From: JAWXCM01 sp034408745
GTDB lineage: Bacteria; Acidobacteriota; Terriglobia; Bryobacterales; Bryobacteraceae
Direction of reading: 5' to 3'
Assembly: GCA_034408745.1 (NCBI GenBank)
Contig: JAWXCM010000305.1
Span: 1-8,288, forward strand
Length of the DNA: 8,288 nt
Below the pieces are notes generated by a model. The model was not told the DNA's origin and made no database searches. It was given only the letters and a program-made list of their open reading frames with translations. The first letter of the stretch is position 1. Each line of letters begins with the position of its first letter. Shown in pieces: positions 1 through 7,361 of this stretch. The position numbers were made by a program, and so were the translations under genes.

Positions 1-1831
<1,831 letters not shown>

Positions 1832-1872
1832 AGCTTCACAAACAAGGTGCGCTCCGCCAGAGAGAAGGCGAA

Positions 1873-1894
1873 ACGTAATCCTTCTATGTTACGT
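1873..1894. repeat. Small dyad upstream of the DUF1549/DUF1553 gene
   Basis: ACGTAA at 1873-1878 and TTACGT at 1889-1894 are perfect 6-bp inverted arms separated by 10 bp. They lie 42-63 bp before the ATG at 1831. The geometry would suit a dimeric regulator, but arms this short can arise by chance and no matching promoter is convincing. Confidence 0.25.
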
Positions 1895-1905
1895 GATTCC
1901 GGAGG

Positions 1906-1944
1906 GAACCTACGGGGCGCCCTGAACCGACGCCCCGTAGGTTC
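1906..1944 (-). terminator. Perfect 14-bp hairpin just after the receptor stop codon, putative terminator
   Basis: GAACCTACGGGGCG at 1906-1919 pairs perfectly with CGCCCCGTAGGTTC at 1931-1944 around an 11-nt loop. On the minus strand it begins 4 nt after the receptor stop (1951-1949). Position and stability suit a transcription end or a 3'-end protecting structure. The bases that follow on the minus strand (CCTCCGGAATC) contain no T-tract, so it is not a canonical intrinsic terminator. It may act with Rho or stabilise the mRNA, leaving some read-through into the DUF1549/DUF1553 gene possible. Confidence 0.55.
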
Positions 1945-1948
1945 GCAA

Positions 1949-4900
1949 TCAGAACTGGAACTTGAGAACAATCAGCATGTTCGCGTTGCCGGTTCCCACA
2001 TCGGAGAACGATCCTCGCGTACCCGTCACGCGGGCAAAAGCACCAGGGCTGTTTGAATTGAAGCTCGACGAAGGATTGGAGAAGTTCGGCTGCTTGAGCG
2101 GCCAGTTGTTAGCGTCGAAGCGCAGCGTGAAGCGGTACCGCTCATGGAGCGTCCACGCCTTGGCCACTGACACCTGCGTCCAGTTAAGGCCTGGACCCAG
2201 GAACGTGTTGCGTCCCAGGTTGCCCACAGTGAATGCTGCCGGGTACGCGAACGAGTTGAAGTTCAGATAAGGATTCTGAGCGGACGTCGGGAACCGGTTG
2301 GCCCCCATGCTCCAGTCCTGAACCTGAGCCTGTTCATTGGTGGTGACGATGTTCGGGCGCTGCGCCTGAGTCGGCAGGTAACGGTTCGGACTGCCTCCCA
2401 TACCCACCGTGAAAGGCAGACCCGACTGCAGCGTCTGCGTCCACGTCAATTCCCATCCACCCGTGAAGTTGTTCAGGAAATTGCGCTGGTTCAGCCATTT
2501 CCGGCCGGGCCCAAACGGCAGTTCGTACGACAGAATATTCACAAAGCGGTGCCGGATGTTGTACGACGCCTGGCCCTTCTCCAGACGGCGGTTGTAGTAA
2601 TCGACGCCCGAAGCGCCCGTCTCGCCTTCCGATTCCGTCAGCGTCTTCTGCCACGTGAAGAAGCTGTTCAGCACCAGACCCGCCGAGTAGCGCTTCTCCA
2701 CACGAGCCGTGCCCGAATGATAAGAATTGTGTCCGTAATTCGATATCAGATTCACCGAGCCGAACTGCGTGTACGGCTTGTAATTCTGCGTCGCCTGGAA
2801 GATGGTGTTCAGCACGTTGACGTCCTGCGACACGTTCAGGCGAATGCGATTCGTATCCCACGTGTTGATGAGACCGACGCCCGACTGCCCCTGGTACATC
2901 ATCTCCAGAACCCAGCTGGGACGGAAGCCCCACTGGAACCCACCCGACCAGCTCATCACATACGGCATGCGCATCCTGGGGTCGTACCACGAAGCGTTGC
3001 GCGTGGAGAAGTTGGTCCCGACAAACGGGACCGACCCGTCCTGCCCCACGTTGAAGCGGAAAGACGGTGGACCGTCTGAGAGCCGGAAAATCGGTCGCGG
3101 GTCACCAACGGGCGACGCGACCGTAGCAGTTGCCAGATACTCGTCGTACATGATGTTCGTCGACGTGGCGTAAATGTCCTGGTGAATCATGCCGAACGAC
3201 GAGCGAAATACCCAGTTCTTTTTGAAGTTGTATGCAAGTCCGATACGCGGCGCGAAGTTATTCAGATCCTTTTTGGCCAGTGGACCTTTAGGGTGCACGA
3301 TCGCTCCAACACGTCCGGAAATCGAATCGGTAGCCGTTGGGTCAAACTGCGACTGCTGACCATACTTCGTCTGGAACGGCGTCTCATAAGACCACCGGAC
3401 GCCGAGGCTGACAGACAGATTGCGAAGCGGCTTCCAGTCGTCCTGCACATACCACTGGTGCGAGTACCAGCGCGGCAGCCAGCTGGCAAATTCCTGTGTA
3501 TAGGTCGCGCTGGAAACGCTGCCCAGCAGGAACGCCGCGAATGTGTTGCCGGTATTCGGCGTGAACGGCGCATCGGTGCCGCCGAAGTTATACGTGCCCC
3601 CGGGCAGCGGTCCCGACGTCCCGTTGTAGCGGGTGCGGATCAGCTCATAACCCGCCTTGATCGTATGCTTGCCGGAGATCTTCGTCACGTTGTTCTGGAA
3701 CGTGAAATCCTCGCCGACATTCTGGAAACTCCGAAGCGCGGCAGTCTGCGATCCATCAAGACCACGGACAGCGCCGCCGATGTTGAAGTTCGGAAACGTG
3801 CTGCCATCAGTGCGCGGAATACCGAGCTTGTTGCCCCAGTCGCCACCGGCCGTCAGCGCCGTTTCATAGCGCTCGCGCCGGTTGAACCCGAAGCGGAATT
3901 CGTTACTCAGCGACGGACTCAGAATCAGCATGTCGGAGAGCACACCGTTGTAGTGCTCCACCGGCGCGAACTGCGCGTTGGGATCGATATCGAGCAATGC
4001 GAACTGAGCCTGATGATCGCCCTTCCATGCGCGGTGATGCGCCTGCGAGTAGCGGCCATACATGCGGTGATTTGCCGTGAACTGATGGTCGATCTTGCCG
4101 TCCCACCGGATGCGGCGAATCTGCTTCTCCTGATTGGCCACCAGGTTTTCCGTGGGGAACTGAGCGCCAGGAATACCCGCCTGATTCGGCGCGGAGAACG
4201 GCTTCAGCGCCAGGAACTTCTGCACCGCCGGATCGAACAGGCTCTTCGGAATGATGTTGCCCGGGAACGGATCGCGAACCCAGGTACTGCCTTCCTGCCG
4301 TGTCGACAACGGATTGTAGATCGGCAGCGGACGCGGGTTGGTCTGGCCGGCGAAAGAAAAATCGCCGTTGTACATCGCATCGGTTGGAACGTTGGTTCTG
4401 GCGCTGGACGTACCCGCATTCTCAAAGTGCTGTTCCCAGCCAACCAGCCAGAATGTCTTGTCGTTGCCGCGATACAGCTTCGGAATGTTCAAAGGGCCGC
4501 TGGACAGAAACGTGGTCTCGTGATACGTGAACGGATTCGTACGGGGCAGTTGCTCCAGGTACTGACGATGAATCATCGTCTTGCCAATCTGCCGGTCCTC
4601 TGCCGAGAAGTGAAGCTTGTTGGTCCCCGACTTGAAAACGATCGACATCAGCCCGCCAGCCGCATGCCCGTATTCGGCAGGTATACCAGTGGTGTGAATC
4701 TTGACCTCTTCAAAAGCGTCCTGCGTGGTCGAGATCTGCTCATTCGTGCCGCCCACATTTCCGATACCCGGCTCCTTGCCGTTGATGCCGTCCACGGTAT
4801 AGCCCATGGAACGCGCGCGTTGACCGAGCACGTGATAGCCGTCCACCGGCTGCGTGCCCGGGTAGTAATACTGCATGCGAATCGCGCGTTTCTGACTGAC

Positions 4901-5341
4901 AGGAATCTTCAGCAGCTGATCGCCTGACAGCACCAGCCCAGCCGAAGCCGTCTCGGTGTCGATGAGCGGAGCCATCGACTGCACTTCCACAATCTCCGAC
5001 ACGGCGCCCACTTCCAGCTGCACATCGATTCGCGGAATGTCGCCTGTGCGGATCTCGATCCCCTCCCGGAGATGGCGCTTGAATCCAGGAGCTTCAATCG
5101 TGATTCGGTAGTTGCCAGGGGCGAGGTAAGGGACGTAGTAGGAGCCTTCGGTTGAGGTGACGGTTTCCGAAGAGAACGCTGTTTCCAGATTGACGACGGT
5201 CACCTTCGCGCCAGCAATCAAAGCGGCGGAAGTGTCGGTGACGGTGCCAACGAGGGTTCCTGTGCCAGCCGTCTGCGCGAAAACAGCAGCGGCGAAAAGC
5301 GACATGCAAGCCGCGTGTCGAACGACGAAGTTCCAAAGCAT
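1949..5341 (-). CDS. Oar-like TonB-dependent receptor with carboxypeptidase-regulatory N-domain
   Basis: A complete 1130-residue outer-membrane protein. Residues 1-22 are a signal peptide (hydrophobic core MSLFAAAVFA, likely cut before Q23). Residues about 28-108 form a CarboxypepD_reg-like Ig domain (GTLVGTVTDTSAALIAGAKV, later LAPGNYRITIEAPGFKR). Residues about 125-240 form the plug, with YTVDGINGKEPG at 181-192 and PAEYGHAAGGLMSIVFKSGT at 221-240. The remainder is a long aromatic-rich beta-barrel ending in LKFQF, whose terminal Phe fits a barrel-assembly signal. I saw no cysteine in the mature protein. This architecture and length are typical of the large receptor families of Acidobacteriota. 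By family it sits in the outer membrane and may import or bind a substrate, probably a complex organic or metal ligand; the substrate cannot be read from the sequence. The frame opens at a TTG at 5350, but the ATG at 5341 is preferred because a GGAG lies 9 nt upstream of it. No clear TonB box was identified. Confidence 0.92.
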   Translation of the reverse strand: MLWNFVVRHAACMSLFAAAVFAQTAGTGTLVGTVTDTSAALIAGAKVTVVNLETAFSSETVTSTEGSYYVPYLAPGNYRITIEAPGFKRHLREGIEIRTGDIPRIDVQLEVGAVSEIVEVQSMAPLIDTETASAGLVLSGDQLLKIPVSQKRAIRMQYYYPGTQPVDGYHVLGQRARSMGYTVDGINGKEPGIGNVGGTNEQISTTQDAFEEVKIHTTGIPAEYGHAAGGLMSIVFKSGTNKLHFSAEDRQIGKTMIHRQYLEQLPRTNPFTYHETTFLSSGPLNIPKLYRGNDKTFWLVGWEQHFENAGTSSARTNVPTDAMYNGDFSFAGQTNPRPLPIYNPLSTRQEGSTWVRDPFPGNIIPKSLFDPAVQKFLALKPFSAPNQAGIPGAQFPTENLVANQEKQIRRIRWDGKIDHQFTANHRMYGRYSQAHHRAWKGDHQAQFALLDIDPNAQFAPVEHYNGVLSDMLILSPSLSNEFRFGFNRRERYETALTAGGDWGNKLGIPRTDGSTFPNFNIGGAVRGLDGSQTAALRSFQNVGEDFTFQNNVTKISGKHTIKAGYELIRTRYNGTSGPLPGGTYNFGGTDAPFTPNTGNTFAAFLLGSVSSATYTQEFASWLPRWYSHQWYVQDDWKPLRNLSVSLGVRWSYETPFQTKYGQQSQFDPTATDSISGRVGAIVHPKGPLAKKDLNNFAPRIGLAYNFKKNWVFRSSFGMIHQDIYATSTNIMYDEYLATATVASPVGDPRPIFRLSDGPPSFRFNVGQDGSVPFVGTNFSTRNASWYDPRMRMPYVMSWSGGFQWGFRPSWVLEMMYQGQSGVGLINTWDTNRIRLNVSQDVNVLNTIFQATQNYKPYTQFGSVNLISNYGHNSYHSGTARVEKRYSAGLVLNSFFTWQKTLTESEGETGASGVDYYNRRLEKGQASYNIRHRFVNILSYELPFGPGRKWLNQRNFLNNFTGGWELTWTQTLQSGLPFTVGMGGSPNRYLPTQAQRPNIVTTNEQAQVQDWSMGANRFPTSAQNPYLNFNSFAYPAAFTVGNLGRNTFLGPGLNWTQVSVAKAWTLHERYRFTLRFDANNWPLKQPNFSNPSSSFNSNSPGAFARVTGTRGSFSDVGTGNANMLIVLKFQF

Positions 5342-5350
5342 TTGCACCAA

Positions 5351-5354
5351 CTCC
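5351..5354 (-). promoter_or_regulatory. Ribosome binding site that sets the receptor start
   Basis: GGAG on the minus strand lies 9 nt before the ATG at 5341. It is only 3 nt from the in-frame GTG at 5347 and touches the TTG at 5350, so those two upstream starts are disfavoured. Confidence 0.55.
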
Positions 5355-5369
5355 GAGACCGGGGAGTAC

Positions 5370-5398
5370 CCTTTCGCCTCGTAACACCAGACGAAAGG
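5370..5398 (-). repeat. Stem-loop in the receptor mRNA leader
   Basis: CCTTTCG at 5370-5376 and CGAAAGG at 5392-5398 form a perfect 7-bp stem with a 15-nt loop. It falls between the predicted promoter and the ribosome binding site of the receptor gene, ending about 15 nt before the GGAG. It may affect mRNA stability or translation. It is not recognised as a known riboswitch. Confidence 0.4.
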
Positions 5399-5412
5399 AA
5401 TGTGGAGGATTA

Positions 5413-5440
5413 AGTATCACAGATCCGAGGGTCGGGTCAA
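5413..5440 (-). promoter_or_regulatory. Predicted sigma-70-like promoter of the receptor gene
   Basis: On the minus strand, TTGACC (5440-5435, five of six to TTGACA) is followed after 16 bp by GATACT (5418-5413, four of six to TATAAT). An upstream TG one base away gives an extended -10, TGTGATACT. Transcription would begin near 5405 and give a leader of about 65 nt containing the 5370-5398 stem-loop. AT-rich DNA lies directly upstream. This rests on consensus matching alone. Confidence 0.45.
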
Positions 5441-5453
5441 ATATCAAATATTT
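5437..5453. repeat. AT-rich dyad and tandem heptamer at the receptor promoter
   Basis: AAATAT at 5439-5444 and ATATTT at 5448-5453 are inverted arms around CAA. The same stretch holds a tandem TCAAATA repeat at 5437-5450. It abuts and slightly overlaps the predicted -35 box, the usual place for an UP element or an operator. Function is inferred from position only. Confidence 0.35.
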
Positions 5454-5482
5454 CTGCAAACATTTTGAGTGTTGTCGCAGGG

Positions 5483-5525
5483 TTCGGCGACCGAAGCTGG
5501 ACGAGGTGTTTCTGCGCGCACGCAG
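5483..5525. other. Two small dyads in the divergent intergenic region
   Basis: TTCGG-CGA-CCGAA (5483-5495) and CTGCG-CGCA-CGCAG (5512-5525) are short perfect inverted repeats. They precede a TATGAT (5528-5533) that could be a -10 for the plus-strand gene at 5604, but no acceptable -35 lies at the right distance. The region is the shared upstream DNA of two divergent genes, so regulatory content is expected. These elements are weak on their own. Confidence 0.25.
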
Positions 5526-5603
5526 GGTATGATCCTGGAATGAGCGGCGTGAATGGTCTGATCGAGGCGGCGGAAGGGGGCGCACTTGCATTAAGATCTT
5601 GCC

Positions 5604-6065
5604 ATGCGGATTCTGTTTGCAATTGTGTTGTTTAGCCTGAGTGCTGTCATGGCCGCGGAGGACAAAGCAGCCGACCAGAAGCAGTTTTTGGGCCGATGGC
5701 GTATGAACGTGGAGAAGTCCCGTGCCGCTCATCGGGATGATGTTGTCGGGGACAGACTTTGGCGCTCCTATGAGCGGGACGGGGACAGGGTTCGCGCAGC
5801 GTGGGGCGATGAGACGGGCGAGACCGGCAGTTACTGGGCGAAATGCACGGGCCGGCCGGAGAAGGTGTTGGAGGGAATGTCCATCCGATGCTGGCAAGGT
5901 GCTTCGATGGTGATCGAGGGAGAGCAGTTGGGCAAGGGAGACGGGAAACATAAGTACAGCCGGCGGGAAGTGTCGGCGGACGGCTCGACGATGACGCTCA
6001 CCTGGTTTGAGGATGAGAAACGAACGGTTGTCTCGGACCGGTTTGTATTTGAGCGGGTGAAATGA
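5604..6065 (+). CDS. Small exported protein of unknown function
   Basis: A 153-residue protein. Residues 1-17 (hydrophobic core ILFAIVLFSLSAVMA) are a clear signal peptide, likely cut before AED, giving a mature protein of about 136 residues. The mature part opens with FLGRWRMNVEKSR (28-40), resembling the G-x-W-x-x-N-x-x-K-S opening common in small exported acidobacterial and Bacteroidota proteins with predicted lipocalin-like barrels. The remainder alternates short polar and aromatic stretches with many Gly and charged turns, consistent with a beta-rich fold. Cys81 and Cys96 are the only cysteines and could form a disulfide after export. No catalytic motif or lipobox is visible. It is transcribed divergently from the receptor gene and converges on pilT, with 29 bp between the two stops. 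The Shine-Dalgarno is weak. I do not assign a function; the barrel idea is a guess from pattern. Confidence 0.8.
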   Translation: MRILFAIVLFSLSAVMAAEDKAADQKQFLGRWRMNVEKSRAAHRDDVVGDRLWRSYERDGDRVRAAWGDETGETGSYWAKCTGRPEKVLEGMSIRCWQGASMVIEGEQLGKGDGKHKYSRREVSADGSTMTLTWFEDEKRTVVSDRFVFERVK

Positions 6066-6094
6066 TCGCTCCTTGTCTGGTTTGAGCGGAAGCG

Positions 6095-7246
6095 CTAAAG
6101 TATGTCGCGGAGGTCGTCGGGGCGGAAACTGTGGGAGAGGGCTGTGTCCCGGGTGATGCGGGCGTTGTGGTAGAGGTCGGCGAGGGACTGCTCCATAGTG
6201 CACATTCCGGCGGCTCGGCTCATTATTAACTGGCTTCTTATCTGGTGATCCTGGCCGTGGCGGATCAGGTTTCGGATGGCATCGACGCCGGTGAGGATTT
6301 CGCAGGCGGGGTAGCGGCGATTGCCGTCGGCGGAGGGGACCAGTTGCTGCGCGACTATGGCGGCGAGCGCGAGGGAGAATTGCTGCCGAATTTGGGACTG
6401 ATTCGCTGAGGGAAATGAGTCCAATATTCGGGAAATTGCCTGGGATGTGTCGTTGGTGTGGAGTGTCGAGAGGACAAGGTGACCGGTTTCGGAGGCGGTG
6501 AGGGCCGTCGAGATGGTCTCGGAATCCCGCATTTCTCCCACGAGGATGACGTCGGGGGACTGGCGCAGGATGCTGCGGAGGGAGTTGAGGAATGAGGGGG
6601 TGTCGCGGCCTACTTCGATCTGTTCGATGACGGAGAGGCGGTTGCGGTGCTCGTACTCCACGGGCTCTTCGATGGTGACTACGTGGCACTCGCGGGTGCG
6701 GTTGATGGCGTCGACTATGGCGGCGAGGGTGGATGTTTTGCCAGAGCCGGTGGGTCCGGTGAGCAGGACCAGGCCCTGGCGGAGGTTGACGAACGATGCG
6801 ACAGTCTCTGGCAGATTGAGCTGAGCGAGGGTGGGCACGTCTTTCGGCAGGAGCCGGATGCTGGCGGCGAGAGTGCCGCGCTGGTAGTGGACGTTTAGGC
6901 GGAATCGGTGGCCGGTGGGGCTGGAAAAGGCGAGGTCGACGGACCGCTCCTTTTGCAGGGTGGTGTAATCGGTGGGGTTCATCAGGGGCAGGACCATGGC
7001 TCGGATGTCGTCGTCGCTGAGGGGTGTGGTGCCCTGCGTCGTTTTCAGGCGGCCATGGATGCGGAGGCAGGCTGGGGAGCCTGCTACAAGGAGGATGTCG
7101 GAGGCGGAGTCCTTTACGGCCTTCTCGAGGAGCGGGGTTATGGCAGTGGGGTTTCGCTGCTGGGTCGGCGCGGAGGTGGGCCTGGCCGTCGCGCCGCGGT
7201 TGAGCTCGCCCACCAGGCGGTCGAGTTCTGTCTGGTAATCGCTCAC
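6095..7246 (-). CDS. pilT: PilT-type type IV pilus retraction ATPase
   Basis: A complete 383-residue secretion-superfamily ATPase. In the family, PilT hexamers in the cytoplasm at the pilus base use ATP to depolymerise the pilus and drive twitching, surface sensing and DNA uptake. Visible motifs: ASDILLVAGSPACLRIHG (48-65) of the N-domain, Walker A GPTGSGKT (164-171), Asp box TIEEPVEYEH (191-200), Walker B DVILVGEMRD (232-241) in the GEMRD form typical of PilT, His box ETGHLVLSTLHTND (253-266), and the PilT-type AIRNLI (323-328) followed by GMCTMEQSL (347-355). Residues 1-35 are a Pro/Thr/Ala-rich extension before the conserved domain. The start is a GTG; an in-frame TGA lies one codon upstream, so the gene cannot extend further, though no strong Shine-Dalgarno is present. 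No pilB, pilC or pilM-Q gene lies in the window. The coding strand is strikingly C-rich compared with the left-hand genes. Confidence 0.93.
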   Translation of the reverse strand: MSDYQTELDRLVGELNRGATARPTSAPTQQRNPTAITPLLEKAVKDSASDILLVAGSPACLRIHGRLKTTQGTTPLSDDDIRAMVLPLMNPTDYTTLQKERSVDLAFSSPTGHRFRLNVHYQRGTLAASIRLLPKDVPTLAQLNLPETVASFVNLRQGLVLLTGPTGSGKTSTLAAIVDAINRTRECHVVTIEEPVEYEHRNRLSVIEQIEVGRDTPSFLNSLRSILRQSPDVILVGEMRDSETISTALTASETGHLVLSTLHTNDTSQAISRILDSFPSANQSQIRQQFSLALAAIVAQQLVPSADGNRRYPACEILTGVDAIRNLIRHGQDHQIRSQLIMSRAAGMCTMEQSLADLYHNARITRDTALSHSFRPDDLRDIL

Positions 7247-7341
7247 TTGTCAGGTATGACGCCCGGAGGCGGGAATTTGCCGAGTGCTTCCGTGGCGGGG
7301 TCGAGTTTTGTCGGGTGGGACGCGCTTCATTTCGACGGCCA

Positions 7342-7353
7342 GGGGCCGGCCCC
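7342..7353. repeat. 12-bp GC palindrome after the peptidase gene
   Basis: GGGGCCGGCCCC is a perfect palindrome 8 bp past the peptidase stop codon (7364-7362 on the minus strand). As RNA it could fold only as a 4-bp stem with a CCGG loop and no T-tract follows, so termination is a weak suggestion. The 115-bp spacer around it shows no other clear element. Confidence 0.25.
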
Positions 7354-7361
7354 ACTTTGCC

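Noticed and set aside
2334..2990. A 218-codon minus-strand open frame inside the receptor gene
   Set aside because: It is out of frame with the receptor, whose barrel sequence continues uninterrupted through the region, so it is a shadow and not a frameshift.
3182..4927. A 581-codon plus-strand open frame
   Set aside because: It lies wholly antisense to the receptor gene, is rich in Arg, His, Leu and Val with no recognisable domain, and reflects codon structure of the real gene.
5342..5603. A replication origin at the skew switch
   Set aside because: The skew sign change and AT-rich patch fit the pattern, but I see no DnaA-box cluster and no dnaA, dnaN, gyrB, parA or similar neighbour.
6066..6094. 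A shared terminator between the convergent small gene and pilT
   Set aside because: Only 4-bp complementary arms (CGCT/AGCG) and no T-tract on either strand are present.
5094..7355. A 753-codon minus-strand open frame
   Set aside because: It overlaps pilT in another frame, runs antisense through the small exported gene and into the receptor gene, and its Pro/Arg/His-rich sequence is a compositional artefact.
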